Made by a program: the position numbers and the translations under genes
The notes under the pieces: model-generated
What the model was told of the DNA's origin: nothing
The model's database searches: none
What the model saw: the letters and a program-made list of their open reading frames with translations, nothing else
Part shown: in pieces, positions 35,601-50,600 of the stretch
Layout of the letters: every line of letters starts with the position of its first letter
Position numbering within the stretch: position 1 is the stretch's first letter
Origin: Luscinia megarhynchos
Taxonomy: Eukaryota; Chordata; Aves; Passeriformes; Turdidae
DNA: 64,000 nucleotides
Assembly: GCA_034336665.1 (NCBI GenBank)
Contig: CM067576.1
Location: 15,491,385 to 15,555,384 of the forward strand
Reading direction: 5' to 3'

Positions 35601-38600
35601 ACTTAGCTTTACAATAAATCAATGTCCATTAGAAGATCTTGCCGATAAAACACCATTTTATACAGAGGAAAGCTGAAGAGCGACTTCTTTGCTGGAAATA
35701 GATGATGGGATTTGCTTCGTGTCAGTGAGTTGCTGAGCTTGGGGAGGATCGAGCAAGTTTGTCAGTTGTGTGTCAGCTCTACCTGTTTATACACCATTGC
35801 TGTCTTGTCACCTGCTCCCAGCTCTGGGAGGAGAGGAGCCTTTGGATGGTGCCTGTTCCTGCCATAACCGCCTACATTGTGACAGACTTCAGGTGTTGTT
35901 GCTGCTTTCTGTAAGATTAGGGTCCACTTAATGACACACAGCCTAAACCCACTCTTCTCTAAGGGGCCAGGGTGAAAGATGGGCTTGAGGAGTGAGCTGA
36001 GAACAGCTCTTTGTTTCATGACCAGAAGTCTGCAGGTCCTAAGCACAGATTTACATTTTCTTCTAGATAAACTCTCAAGGAAAACCTTTCCATGGCTCAA
36101 TTCCAGTGGAAAATGGGGTTGATTTGAATTCAGATATTCCCCTCTTCTCTCTTTTTCACCCAGGCAGTTGGCACCATTTGAAAGTTCCAGGATTAAATCC
36201 CCTTGTCTGTTTCTGCTATTCACTTTACCTTTTGCCTGGAAAAACTCAAGTGGTCCCCCATGCAGTGTGGAACACAAGTGATAGATTTTTCTCCAAGCTG
36301 GTAGCAGGCACTAGAAAGCCAACCCAGCAGGAGCAGCCCTTCCCCTCCCTGTGCTGGCCAGCTCTTCTGCCTGTAGCATGCTTTTTTGGGAAGGAATGAT
36401 GCAGAAAATGGCCTTTCACTGGAGGGGACAGATTGGTGGTTGCGTCTCCAAGCCCTGTGATTCCTCCCCTGGAATTTTGCGTGTCCTCACACAGGAAGCC
36501 AGCTCTGACTGCCTCAACCACTGAATCAATTAACTCAACCACAGCCCATGGCAGTTAAACACTTATTTTCAGTGTGTGCGCTGGGTACAAGTGTTGCCCA
36601 GAATAAAAATTTTTTTGGTTGGTTTTTTTTTTCTCTTCCCCACTGTGGTGCTGTCACTGCTGGTGAATCCAGGGTGTCTCTTCCTTCCGCAGCAGAGATG
36701 CAACATGTTGTTCTGCGTGGGAGCTCCAGAGCTGCTCATAACTGCAGTGAGCGCTGGGACAGTGGGTGGAAGGACGTGAGTTGGTGGAGGCTGAGGCCGT
36801 GTGTGCCCTCAGCATTGGCAAAACAAATGAGAGCCTGAAGAATAACTCCCTTTCAGGAGGCTGGTATGGTGTCAGGGCTTGTCATCTGTGCTGTGGTGGC
36901 AGCTGTCAGCCGGTCCCCAGCATTGCTGGAAGGCCAGAAGCTCCCTAAATATTATCTTCTGTGGCAGAGCACCAGTGCTGTCTCCAGCTGCAGGGGGAGG
37001 CTCAGCCCTGTCTCTGAGTGCCCCTACTGTCCCCAGCGCTGTCGTCTCAAGGCACCGCTGTGAAGCCAAGGGCCATCACTGGGCTGTTTTTCTGCCTGCA
37101 GGAGCGACAGTCACGCTCATCTCCTTCCCTTCCCTTCCCTTCCCTTCCCTTCCCTTCCCTTCCCTTCCCTTCCCTTCCCCTTCCCTTCCCTTCCCTTCCC
37201 TTCCCTTCCCTTCCCTTCCTTCCCTTCCCTTCCCTTCCCTTCCCTTCCCTTCCCTTCCCCTTCCCTTCCCTTCCCTTCCCTTCCCTTCCCTTCCCTTCCC
37301 TTCCCTTCCCTTCCCTTCCTTCCCTTCCCTTCCCATGCTCCTTTGGCTTGGAGCTTGGGAGGGAGAGAAACTGGCATGATGCTGAATTGGCTTTTCCTGG
37401 GTTGTGCAATTAAGAGGAGGAATTTGGGAGGCGATGGGACTGAGGGAGACTTGCAGGGCGTGGGCACGCTGCACCCCATCTGTGTACGTTTATGAGATTA
37501 GTTTTGATTATTCAGAATGTTTTGAACACACTTCAGGCTGTGGATGGGAGAAGCTGCCCTGTTTGTTTCAGATGCCATTGTCCTGTCCCATACTTGTTTG
37601 TTGAGGTGGGCCTTGTGTTTATGCAGAATCTGCTGGTTTCTCCTCTTCCCCACATCTGTGTAGCTGCAGTGAGCTCTGGGTTTATACCTGAAGCTTTGCA
37701 TTCATATTCATGTATCATAGAAGTGTCAGACAGCTAAAAGAGCCCACCTCTTCTCCCAGAGCAGCCCAAGTGAGAAAAAAAATCCTGAAAGTGCTGTTTG
37801 TCCTCTGTCCCTGCCATGTTCTTTTCTTCCAGAGCCTCTTCTTTGGCATGAGCAGCCATGCTCACCTCGAGCTTGTGACATTGGGATGCAGAAGGTAAAC
37901 CCAGACAGGGAATCAGCATCCCCCAAATGGGATGGAGACGTTCAGTGAAGAATGGTGTCCGTGAGAGCCACAGGGTTCTTGGGCACAGCTCTAATCGCTG
38001 CTCTCAGCTTTGTGGCTGACCAGGTCAGGGCTGTGAAGGCACCACTTTTAGCTGTTTGTATTCCTGTGTGAAACCAAAAAGTGTCCGTCTCCCACAGGCA
38101 TGGAATTCCAGAGATGTCAGACAGCTCAGGCAAGGTTCCCATGGAGCGCCCTGTCTCGGGGCTCTCACTCTCTGGCTGCCCTGCCTCAAAACCAGACTGT
38201 CACAGGGAGCTGTGGAGCCAGAGAGCCTGGGCTGCATTTCCATCAGAGGGTTGGGGTTCTGCCATCCTCACCTCACCATTGCATGAGATGCTGTGATGAG
38301 TGTGCATTTTGTGTGCAAGGAAACGTGGGGAATGCATCAAGTCCTCCGTGGGCAGCCGGCGCTTCCCCTGGCTGCGGCTGTAACAGGGGCAGGACTCAGC
38401 CCTCAGCCTGGCTGAGTTCATGTCTGCCTGAGCTGTGGCTGTTCCCAGAGCTTGTGCCGATGCTGGAAAATGGAACTTTCCCGTCTCTGCAGTCCCCTGC
38501 AATTCTCAGGTGTGTTGCTGAGAGGAGACCCTCCTCTGTGGTCGCTGTGTTGTGCAGTGTGCATTGCTGGGGTGCCTGGGGACAGAGGGGCATTGCCAGG

Positions 38601-41600
38601 TCTCTGCTCCAGACCCTGCTTACAGCAGCCTTCCATCCTGAGTGACACTGATCCTGGCTTTTCAGCTCTGCCACAGTAAAATGCTGGCAGCTGGCCTCCC
38701 AGCAACACTCCCTTTTTCTGCAGCAAAGGTGCTTCCAGCTCATATTCCTAAATATAGATTTATCCTGTATTTTCACACAGAACGAATAGTCCTTTCAGCT
38801 TAGCTTTTTGCTTCATGTGTTTTTCAAATAGAGGTTTTCTTTTCCATTTTTCTATTGCCTCGATTCTTCAGATTAAAAGTATTCTGTGCTAATACACTTG
38901 GAGGCTTTCTGGAGGCATGTATTAATAGGATATATAGCAGTCAGCTTATTAGTATAACTCTGGTTTAGTCCTCAGAGAAGCTGAGTTGCTGTAATATATT
39001 GTGGGATATTCTCTTTCTAGTGTCTTCCAGGCATTATTGCAAGAAGTTATAGCTGGAAGAGCTGTTTGTGGAGATGCTGTGGGATGGTTGCATACAACAA
39101 ACTGGGAAAAAGCATACAGTGGTGACCAAAAGCTCTTGGGTTTCCATTATATTTCTCTTCTCTAGAAATGTACTGGATAATAGTATTTACTGTAATTGGG
39201 CAGTAAATTCTGAAAATGTATGTGGGAATTTGCCATGTTTATTTTAAGTGGTAGCTAAAGCAAATAATCTTCGTGGCTGCAATCCAGTGTGGCTTGTTTG
39301 TTGTGATGGAGATCCAGATACTTTTTCCCCTCTTCAACACTTCTTTTAAACTGCTCCAAACCTTTTTCATTCCAGTCCTTAAGGGTAGGCATTCAGTTTA
39401 TCTCCTGGCTTTGTCCCACAGCCACTTGTGTTTGCCAAGTGTTTCCTGTTCCTCATGGAAGGATGCTGGGACCAGAGATTGCTCAGCTCAGAGCAGCTGA
39501 GTGTAAACTGGGAATACATCACTGCCTTGGGTAAACTTGGGAAAGTCTGTACTAGATAAGGTGCTAAGATTAGGCTCTTGACAGGGTTAATTGAGAAGTT
39601 CATTAAATTAAAAGCCTCAGCAGCTTCTGAATAAATAAATTTTTAAAGATACTGGCTAGGGCAGTGTTGGTTTGCATTGTTTGTATTTCAGGATTTTTTT
39701 TTCAGTCTGTTGTAAAAGTTTTGTGTTTTGGACTTTGCTTGGTTTTGAATAGTTTATGGTGGATGGAATTCTCAGGCTGCCAAGAAGCTGAACTTTCTCA
39801 TCCTTTAAGGTCATTTTGGAGGAAATGTCTTTCATTTTTGTTCCATAGCTTTTTTTATTTTAACCAACTTTTCTTATCCTCAGAGGCAGATTTCATGTTT
39901 GCAGAACACTGTATACATAATGCCTGGTAAATGCTGCTTTGCTCCATTATAAACTCTCATCCAGGACTTGTGATAGAGACAAAATGCCCATTTAGTCCTC
40001 TCTTGATTAAGAAAGACCTCACAATTAATTTATTAGGCTTTATAAATGTTATAGGGAAATCACTGAATAACAGCTTAAGAAAAAGAAGCATGTTGGAATT
40101 TTGCTTGTGGGATAAAAAACAGAGGAATTTAAGCCAGAAACAGTCTATTTGTTTGCAGAAAATTAAAACTGGTGTTGCATTCACACATTGTGAATGGATC
40201 ATCTTGTATGTGGTATGGGAAGATGAGGAGCTTTACTCTCACTTGAGACTTGGCTTTGAGCATGAGCAAAACCTGATGTTTTAAGCCTGTGCCATTTGAT
40301 TCTGTAGATGTGTGTGGGGTTTTTGTTTTGTGTTGTGTGGTTTGTTGTGCTCCTTTGAAGGAGGAAAGGCTGCTGGGGCTGCAGGGAAGCTGGAGGCAGT
40401 GCCCTCAGTTCAGCTGTGTGCTCACAGGTGTGGAGGGGAGCAGGCTGGTGCAGAGGGAGACCATTTGAGTGTGCCAGTCCCTGCTCCTGGCTGTGTGCTG
40501 GCAGTGCCTGCCATCCTGCTGGGGATGGGATACACAAGGTGTGCCCAGGAATCCAGGTTCCTTTTGGAACCAGCACCTTGGATACAGGAAAGCAATTAAG
40601 GAGTTTGCCTAAGGAGTTCCTCCCTTCAAAGGAGCTGGGCTTTCTCACTTAAATCCCAGTGCACTTTCTTAGGGGAGGAAGTTACAGTGTGTGTTCAGCA
40701 CTGGGTTTGCTGGTGTGCAGCAGAGCCTTTGCTTCCCCTTCCCTGGGCACATGGGACATTGTGAAACCTTGGCACTGGACCAGTGATTTTTGGAAATACT
40801 TGTTTTCCATAGGTGCTGAGCATTGCACTCACTGGTCACTTGCTGGTCTTTAAGTTTGTGAATAGCTCTTCAAGATGGGTCCAAAAGTTAAAGGCCAGAA
40901 CCTCAGCTCTAGAGCCTTCTTGCTTCTGTAGTATAAAGTGGCTCCAATTTTTACTTGGCATGTCTTGGTGGTGACTCCATATGTGGTTTCTTCAGTGATG
41001 TTTTTGCCTGCCTGGAGTGCAGCTGGGAGCCAGGAGGGATATGAATAAAGGCCTGAGTGTCTGGGAAAATTCTTGGCATTCTTAGAGGAGCAGTTTAGGG
41101 GGGGAGGGAGGGGGCGGGTGGCGGGTTGGGAATTGTGTTTGTTTAGTGTGAGGTTTTTTGGGGGGACTCCAGTGTGGGCTGGAAGCTCATTGTGAGCTTG
41201 CAGCAACTGGAGATGGCTGGCTGGCACAGCATCCCATGCTCAGAGCTGGCTCAGATGTGGCTGTGCTCCTGTACTGCAAATTGGAAAACAGAAAGAAGGG
41301 AAGGCACTTGGGGCTCTGCCCTGCCATTGCTGGAGGGAAGAGCAGTGTTAGGCATCCCCATGTTGCCTTTTTCAGCTCTTCAGGGTTGCTACAACAGGAA
41401 AAACAACAGTTTCCCTCCCTGCACAGGCACAGAAGGCTCAGGGTCTCAGGTGCATCCTGGATCACTGACCATGTACCACCACCAGAGTGGGCAGAAGGAG
41501 GAGGCAGCAGAGATGAGGCTCTTCATCTTCTCTTGTTGGTATTGTAAGACAAGTCGTTAATCAGCGGAAACCCTGCATCTGTGGGCTTGCTTTTTCTTCC

Positions 41601-44600
41601 TTTCTTCATTCCCCAGCCTATTATTAAGTGCTCCATGGTGGGGATCTGAAATTTTAAGCCCGTGCTTAAGCTTAACTGTAAACCTTCAGAACTGGGTGTG
41701 TGCTTGCACTTGCAAATCTCCTTGAGATTAGGTGCCATTTGGATGTGACAGTTTTAGCCTAAGAGGTGCTGAGAGCTCCACTGGCCAGCCCTAGCTGAGT
41801 GTGCTTCATTTTATCTCCAGTGCCAAAGGCACCCATAAGATCATGCCTACTCCCCCTCTGTTGAGATTTACTGTGCTCAGAATCTCCCACTGTCCAGTAT
41901 AGTCCCATTACCTCTTGGACCATCTCCTGTTTAATAGGCTGCAGAGTACAATCCCATTCACTGATGTTGTTACACATCTAATAGTCATTAGGCTGTGAGA
42001 CAGGTAATATTTTCATGTGTGTTAGTGACTGTTTTGAATGTTGCTCACACCACAGAGGTGTTTTTCCTACATGAAGTGTGGTGTTGCTGTTAACTGCCCC
42101 TCAGCTCTGAGCTAGGCAAAAGAGATATTTTCTTCATGGAAATATGAGTCTGGATTCACTGCTGTCACTTTGCAAATGTCAAGTGGCATTTATTGAGCCA
42201 GCATTCAGAGATGGAGAGATTCTCCAGAGAGAGGTAATTTGTCAAATTTTTCTGCATTGATCCAGAAGCTGGGCCAAGCCCCAGGGAGTGCCTACTTGAA
42301 CAAAGAAGCTGGATTTGGCTTCTGACACTGTTTGCCCAAAGGTCTCTAGGCAAGTACTCAATTGCTCCATGACTCAGTGCGCTTGTGAAATGATGATAAC
42401 TACAAGTGCCTTTGCAAGGAATCTTGCAGGGGTTGGCTTTTGGGGGAGGTTGTGGGGTTGGGCTGGGGACATGGGGACCTGAAGCAGCCCCTCTTTGTTT
42501 GGTGGTTGGTGGGACTGCTGCCCGAAAGTGCCCAGCCTGGGAGGGCCAGGCAGTGCCAGCACACATGAGCTGTACCTGGGACCAGCTGGCTCTGCTTGGA
42601 TTGGATAAACAGCCATGTATCACTCAGTCCTTTCTCTGCTGAGCTGCAAAATAAGACTCCCTGCATCAAGACAGAATGATTTCCTGATTCTGTGTCTTTC
42701 CATGCAGGAGACAAGGGAATAGCATCCTAGAAACCCCTTTGGTGTGTGTGTTAATCTCTGTGTTGCACACACTGTTGTGGATTGTGGCTGGGGCAGGAGG
42801 AGGTGAAGTCATTGTTTTGTGCCCAGCAGCAGTGCCCAGCTGTGCCGGGTGCCGGGCCAGCAGCTCTGCAGGGCAGAGTGTGGGGAGCCTTCCCTGCTCT
42901 CCTCCTGCTGCTCCCTGAGTCACTCTGCTCAGGAACCTGCAATCTGCTAGCACGGGTTTTTCCTTCTGTTTTGATTTGGCTCTAAGTCAGAGAGGAGAGG
43001 ATGTGTGCTGTGCACTTTGCCATGTGCCTGGCGCTGCGTGCCCATGTTCCCCGCAGGGTAAAGCAGTGCTCCCTGGGAGCAGCCAGTGCTCAGACCTGCT
43101 GCAGGGCATCGCTGTGACACACGGACTGCTGGACCCAGCTGCAGCATTCGTCATGCTCTAGGGTCAAGATGACATCCAGGATTCAGGAATTTAGAAACAG
43201 AAGTGTTCCTCAGAATGGGAATTGAAGTGCTGTGGAAAAGCGCCATGTAGGTGTTGTGTTGTTGAGTCTTTGTGTTTTCTGACTGTGTGTGTGAATGTGT
43301 GTATGTGTAAAATGTAAGTGGAAGAACTCTGGGAAGAGAAGGACCTGAAATACAGCTGCCTTGTGAGCTCTTGGAAGGCACAAGCTTTTCTCCCTGTGTA
43401 GGGCTGTCATGTAGCCTGGCCACGGATCCCAGGCTGGTGCTGCAGAGGTACTGGAGGGAGCATTTGGGAGCAGCAGTCTTTGGGTTGAAGGTCACTGCTT
43501 ACACTGAAGTGTAAGCAAATTCATGTAGCAGAAAGGAGAGAAATCTTAATTTCCTTCTTTCTTTTCCTGTAGGTCTTTGCTGTTTGCCTTTGGAAAAAGT
43601 CAGCTGTTCATCTTTCTCACTGATGTTTTGTTGGGCTCTAGAAATGGGAAGGGGCAGCTCAGACACAGAAAAGTTCTGTGCTATCCCTAGGGTATACATC
43701 CAGGAGTCATCATTCTTTAACCAGCTAAACCATGTGATTTTTTATTTTTCCTCTTGGTTTTTATTCACCAGTCTCTTGTATGCTGATGAAGCAGGGCCCA
43801 GGGTTTGCATTACAAGTCCCATCATGCCAGGTTCTTAAAAATAAGTACAAGTATCACCATTAAAAAAAAATAAATCACCATTTATGATTGTGGCATTCAA
43901 TTATGCTTTTGTTTACCCATATGCTTTCACCTTCATCATTCAGGAAAACAAGCCTGAGGGATGTCTCAAGCAGGAAACACAAGCATATGTCACTAAGGAG
44001 AATTTTGTGGTGGCATTAATTGAAAGACGATACTTAGAGAGATTCTTTTTTTAACCAACTGATATCATAATAATCTTCTCTATACAAGGTCTGCTCTGTT
44101 TACAGTGCTCCTCATGAAAGCAAAGGAAGCAGGGGCAGCACATCTAGAAGCAGTAAGCTGCTCTGCTCTACACCAGGATTCCCAGCTAGGAGCACTGTGC
44201 AGCTGAACGTGGAGCTGGTCCCACTGCTGACATTCCCTGGCTTGTGCAGACAGTGGTAAAACCACTTTTCCTGGAACAAGCTGCTGAAAAATATAATGAC
44301 GCAGAGTGAAACTGATGCTAATTTGGAGGTGAAGCATGAAGAGAAACTGTGATCGGGTTGTTACTTTTTGAAGAATCACAGGCACACAGATTGGAGCTGT
44401 AGCCAGTGCACTTCTCACAGGTTTCTTTAATCACTGTCTGTGAAGAAGAGCCTAATTAATACTGTGTTGATCCTCTTACGGGGATCTGGGTCTGGTCTCT
44501 CTGACTGTGTTTCTCTGCTGCCTTTTCTTGTCTGCCTTGCAGTGAAGTGTCAGATAACATATCATCTGCAGTGGATGTGGTCTGTGGCCAGCTGCCCGCA

Positions 44601-47600
44601 GCAGTAGTGCTTCATCTTCCTGCCAGCCTGCGGTCCTGCTGGCCACGGGCTTGGAAGCCAGTGGGAGTTAGAAGCACAGTTCTTGGTTCCCTGGGCAGCT
44701 CTGTGGCTGATGTGCCATTGTGCATCCCAAATCCATCCTCGGCCTCCAGCAGGGTGTGTCCAGAGCTGGGGTGCCCCTGGAGCATTTGAAGCACTGTGGT
44801 TGGAGGTGCCGTTTCAGTTCTTGTGGTGCTCAGCTAAATGTGTCCATCTGTGCTACCAAGGACATGTCTGTCTTTCTGCTGCATGCTGAGAAAAGGCTTC
44901 TGTGATGCTGCTGTCAAATCAGACCTAAAGATTGATGTTCCTCTGGGATGGCTCTTGTGCCTGTGGCCATGCCCCCAGATGCCATTTCTGTGCCTGTTGC
45001 CTGGCCAGAACATTTGTGAAAACATTTAAAGAACTTTGGATTTGAAAATACATAAATTCTGCTCTGACCTTATGATGAATTTTTCATTTCCCACAAAATT
45101 CCAGATTCAAAATATGATTAGCCCCTTGGCTCTCAGCTTCAAGCCTGAAGATGAGCTCAAGGCAAAGAAATCTTTGAAGAGCATGTTCAAAGACTGCAAG
45201 TAAAACCCTGGTAGCTGCCCCACCATAGAATGTTATTAATGACCCAAAGGGGATGTTCAGGGCTGCAGTGGCTATTTGAGGTGAGAGTTCCCACCTGGAG
45301 GCATTGCAGACTCTTAATATCCCATCTGGCTCTGCCATATGACTTGCCCAGCTCCTGTCCTACAAGGCAGTCTTACTGCTGGCACAAAGTATGGAGAAAG
45401 TTCTGCTGAAGTCCTTAGCTTTTGTTTAAAGTAAACAAAACCCCCCTACATTGCTGCATTACTGCTGCCCTCATTCATTGCAGCATTTGTGTTCTGCATT
45501 GAACATCTCTTTATGCTGAGTGTGCAGGCTGGCTGTTCTGCTGGAAGGGGTTCTTCACTAGCAGGTGAACTGTTTCCAGCTGTCCTAGAGCCACCCTGTC
45601 GTGTGGGAACTGGCCAAAAGGGCTGGTCATTTGGACTTCTCATCAGGATGTGGGCAGGCTCCTCTCCACACAGGTGCACACACCAGACTCCACAAGTGAG
45701 CAGAAGCAGTGGTTGTATTCACAAGACTGTCAGGTTTCCAAGCTCAATGGATTGGAGGGAAAGAATAAAACAGTGAAAACTTTTCCCCCCTTTATTTATT
45801 TTCCTAGTTTTATTACTTCTCAGCAGCTGCTGCTATTGTTCATCCTAACGCAGGAAAATCCCTTTGGAGCTGAATAACAGCTGAACACACTGCAAACACA
45901 GTAAATGGTTTTCTGCTTTGGTATCAGCAGTACCTTGAACTTGAACCAGGTTATTTCTGTGCTTACAGAAATAAAGGAAACTGCATTTGAAGGTCACTGG
46001 CAAAAATTATTCCGCTGCAGTTTGGCTCATTGGTTTAGCAGCTTTGAGAGCAGTTCTGAGTAGGTGTATTCCTGTCCTGTAGTGAACAGCAACTTGAGTG
46101 CCAAAAAAAATGAGAGAAAAAGCCCTGTGTGGTTGCATTTGGGTTTCCTGCAGCCAAGGCATGGCTGAGTTCTCAATGCCTGGCTGAAGCCTATTTAAAT
46201 GCAGAGCTGGAGCCTATTTTAAAATCAGTGGTGCTGCCTGTTGCCTGGAAACATCCTCCCAGCCTCAGGCACTTTCAGCCTAATCGTAGCCATCGGCAGC
46301 CTTTATTTATTTCCTAGCCAAAATGTCATTGCGTTTTTGTTTGCTTGTTTCTGTTTATGATTTAAAATGAAGAGACACAAAGTGTAGCCGTCAGACTCTG
46401 TGACTTTCTGTGGGAACAGCTTTCGGCTGTCACCGCATTGCAGTGCTGGGAGCTGGCATTTGGAGCTCTATGGAATTTGCAGTGCTGGGAGCTGGCATTT
46501 GGAGCTCTGTGGTGTCTGGAGGGACACGGGGAAGATGAGGAGCGGGGGCTGAGACATTGGGCTGAGAGCCTGAGGAGCCCCCTGAGCTCAGCTGGTGCCT
46601 GCAGTGGCTTCCTGCACCTTGAGACAGTCTCTTCCTCCAGGGGAAAACCAGACCTAATCAACTCTTGGGTCTTTTTCCACCATACACACATACACACACT
46701 GTTTTCCCAGTGTGGTTGTGCTACCCCGTGCTCAGCATTCAGCTGCCTGGAGCAGCACAGATTCACTTTTAAAATCCCTGGTGTCTGAGCTGTAGCATCT
46801 CCCTGTGCTGGCAGGTGAGTGCAAGAAAGTTAGACTTGGAGATCTCCCTGTCTTAGGGGTTGTTTTTATTTTTGATTCACCTAAACTCTGGCCATCTCAA
46901 AACCTTGCTGACATGAGTTACACATGGAAATTTTAAATGATTGCTCTTTCTACTAAGTTAGTGAGTGTGATTGATCCTTATTGGACAGAATAGGATGGTT
47001 CACAGGAGCCCCCAGCTATGGTTCAATTGTGTTTTTGTCCAGGGAGTCCCTGGGAGAGTGCTGGCCTAAAATCATCTGAAAGTGGGTAAAAAATGCTAAA
47101 TGGAACAGCCAGAAGGTTTATGTGTGAGACATGGAAGTTGTTTTAGCTGTTCACAAGTTGTTCTTGTGATTTAAATGGTTTATTTTTCAAGGCTGAGAAT
47201 ATCTGTTCTACCAAAGGCAGAGCTAAAGGAGGCTTTGACTCAAGATGCAGTTGAACATTGTGTTTTGTTTAGCAATCTTACTGCAGGCACAGAGCAATAC
47301 ATAAGGCTTATCACAGAATTTATTTTCCTCTTGACTTCATTTAAGTTTGACAGGCAGCTTAGGTTCTTCTCAGGAATGCTCTTTTCTCTCAGTCTTAGTG
47401 CTGGGACATTAAGTTCCAAGTGTCAGGAACAGACAGAAGAACCAGAGCCAAACCAAGGGCAGACATTTTTTTCCATTCCCATCTTCTGTGTGTGTTGGTG
47501 ATTAAGAAAAACAATCAATTACCAAAGAAGTTGTGAGGGTGAATGAATCACGATTCATTCTCCTTTTCCATAGGTGGGTAAGAGTGCCTGAGGGGCTCCA

Positions 47601-50600
47601 GGTATGGTGGTGTGGTCCCATTGCTTAGTTGTACAGAGAGGTGAGCATTGAAATTCCAAACTTCCCTGGTTTTAGCCACTGGAAAGAGAAATTACCCTTC
47701 TGTCAGCTCCTCTTTATGGGCTGGGCTTTATGGCTGCTCTGCTCTGCCTTTCTGCACAGGTCACAGAGCTCCTGTCTCCTCAGATGATTTTTCCTCTTAG
47801 CTCCTAAGCAAATCCTCTACAGCTTCTCTGGGGGAGGGAGGAAACAGAAGGGAGAGCAAAGTGCACATGGGGGAGGCAGGAGCAGGAACAGCAGAGGAGC
47901 AGTGGAAAGTTAGAACTGTTTGGTCACAGACAGGTGGGTCCTTGCCCTGCTGTGCTATTGGCACACCCAGCTCTGAGTGAGCAAACCTCTGCTTGTGGCA
48001 ATGGCAAAGAGAGGAAAGACAGGTACTCAGGAAAATGCAGAGTCTGTCAAGCTGAATTCACTGCTAGAGGGTTTAAGAAAATCAAATTCACAAACACAAA
48101 AAAAAATTGAAGAGAAGTGAGTGCTAAAACACACCGTGGTGGATTTTTTTTTGCTGATCTCTCCCAGCTGCATGTAGTTGAAGCTCACTCTAGTGTTTTC
48201 TCTTCTTTGGAGCCTGGTAGAACTAATTCCCATGAGGATCAGTATTTCCCACGCTCTTTCCAGTTGGCTGTTGGGGGTTTGAGCTGTGGTGTGCCAGAAC
48301 ACACACTCTCGAGGGCACTGCTGGGCTTTGAGTGCCCAGGAGGGTGGGTGGCCTTGCTCTCAATTCCGTGCAGTGTGCTAACCTGGCTTCTTCTCCCTGC
48401 CAGAATGAAGAGAAGAGGAACCTTTCCCTGGGGGGCCATGTGGGCTTCGACAGCCTCCCCGACCAGCTGGTCAGCAAGTCTGTCACACAAGGCTTCAGTT
48501 TCAATATCCTCTGTGTGGGTGAGCATGGTCCTCTGCAAACAGGCGTGGGGGAGGTTGGGACCAGCATTTCTTGAGTGTCCTGCTGTGCCACAAACCTTGG
48601 CAGTGACTTAAGCAAGTCAGAGATGCCAAACTCTTAAAAAAACATGTTGAATCGAGCCAGGAGAATTTCTGTAATTACTGGGGTATTGCTCATCATCTCT
48701 GCTGCAGTAGCTTTGCAATAGGAAGGATCAAATGAAGGCTGTATATAGCAAGTTAAGTATTTCCATGTGTAAACTGGAGTGGCTGGCATGAGGAGCTGGG
48801 TATGACAGATGCACCATGAGTTGTGTGAGAGCTGCTGTTGATAACTTGGTAAGTTCTGAGTGTAAGCCTGCACCCCAAATCTGGGCACAAGAGGTTTGTG
48901 TCTGAGCTATGCCTGGTCAGGGCTTTCCCAGGTGCAGAGTGTGAGGTATGGCCACCTCTGTGCTTGGAAAGAGATGGGGAGTGTTCCTTGTTGACTTTAA
49001 AATAACCTCCTTGTATTCTTGGCTTTTAATTTTGTTATTGCTGTGATCTAGCAGGCAATGCTGGCTGGAGTACTAGAGACCAATTCTTTTCAGCAATGAG
49101 ATGAGCATCATTTTTGCTTTGGCTGGTCCTTGTATGGTGTATGAGGTCTGAAGTATTGTAACCTGCTAGACCAGTAGAAATACATCAAGAGACAGCAGCT
49201 CCTATGGCTTTGTATAAACTGTGCGGTGACACCCTGACAACTGACACAAGGTGCCTGTGCCATACCCAAGTCACTTTTGTATATCCACACCACAAATAAA
49301 AAGTATGGCTGAAATCACAGTTGAAATTCACAGATTTGTTCTTAGCAGAAGGGTAATTACATCAGAGGTCAATACATTTTTAATTTGTGTCATTCTTGGG
49401 TACCATAATGGATATTCCTACATTCTCATTTAGCTTTTTTAATTTTTTTTTTGGACAAGAGAGGAAAAGCCCCACCCTGTTTACCAGTTCCTACTCCCAA
49501 CAGTGTCCACAACTGTACAGGAGAATGTGGCTTATATCAGAAGTGAGCTCTTCATGAGTCTGCTTTCAGCTTAATCTAGAGCACCAGCTGGCTTTATTTC
49601 CTTGCACAACTCTTAGCCACAGCTGGTAGGAAGCAGTGCTTGCCTCTGCCCCATTCTGAGCACTGAGGTGTTTATGCAGCTGTGAAGAGCAGAGTCTGAG
49701 GTGCTGGAAGAATGAGAGACCCCACAGCCCTTGGCAGTAGGCATGGCATCTCTGTAGAGCAGAACCTTTCCCACCCTGCTGCTCTCTCACCAGTGTATCT
49801 CTGTGGGGCTCCTCAGCAGTGTCTGAAGTGGTAGCAGGATGGACTGCCTGGGAAATGAGCAGAGAGTAGAAAGTTATTTCCTTGGATTTTGCCTCTCTTC
49901 ACCCCCGTGACCAATAGGGCTGTGTGTAGTGAATAAGGAATTTAAATGAGGCCCCTTCTAGGCCAGTGTGGAAAATATCAATCTTGTTTCGTTACCAGGA
50001 ACAGCAGTTCAAAGCTTTTCTTGACTCAAAAACAGCTTGTCAGCCAAATATTCTGGGATAGAGGTTTTTGTGATGCATCCCAGGTGTCCTTCAATGGCTA
50101 CTAAAATTGTCCTCTCCACAGCTTCTCTAGTGTAGAATCCCCAGCAAAGTCAGGGCTCATGGAAAATAGTGTGTTTTTCTGTGCTGATGTGTTTTGTGTG
50201 ATACTGGGAGACAACACCCAAGTGCTCTGTGTTGTTTGCATTAAGCAAGGGAGGCCTTCAAGAAAGCAGACACCTGTGTGACAATTACATGTCTGTCCAC
50301 AAGCAATTTGTGGTGATCTTCCACAGTGTAATTTAGTTCTCTAATTAATTGTCCTGGTTTGAAGGACAGGTGTCTGCCAATAAAGGTGGAATCTTTTCTT
50401 TGAAATGGAGAATGTGAACTCCCTTGCTCCAAATTATTATTATAATTTTTAAATTAAGGGGCTCTCCGGCAAAGATATGGGAATTAGGAATAACAGTTCT
50501 TGACTACGAAAATTAAAATAAAAATACAGTATTACAAAGAACAATCCCAAAACACTGACAGAGTCAGAGTACAAGCTGGCACCCCATCAGTCAGTCAGGG

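Larger units (their letters stand above)
32666..48403 (+). other. SEPTIN8: SEPTIN8 intron 1 (15.7 kb)
   Basis: A long first intron with many short open frames, none with coding support. It contains a (TTCCC)n tract (37121-37334) and a 39-bp tandem duplication (46438-46515). First introns often hold regulatory elements, but I cannot point to one. No LINE or LTR copy was recognised in it. Confidence 0.7.

Noticed and set aside
36879..37479. Frames made of repeated FPSLP or GREGK units
   Set aside because: Produced by the (TTCCC)n microsatellite.
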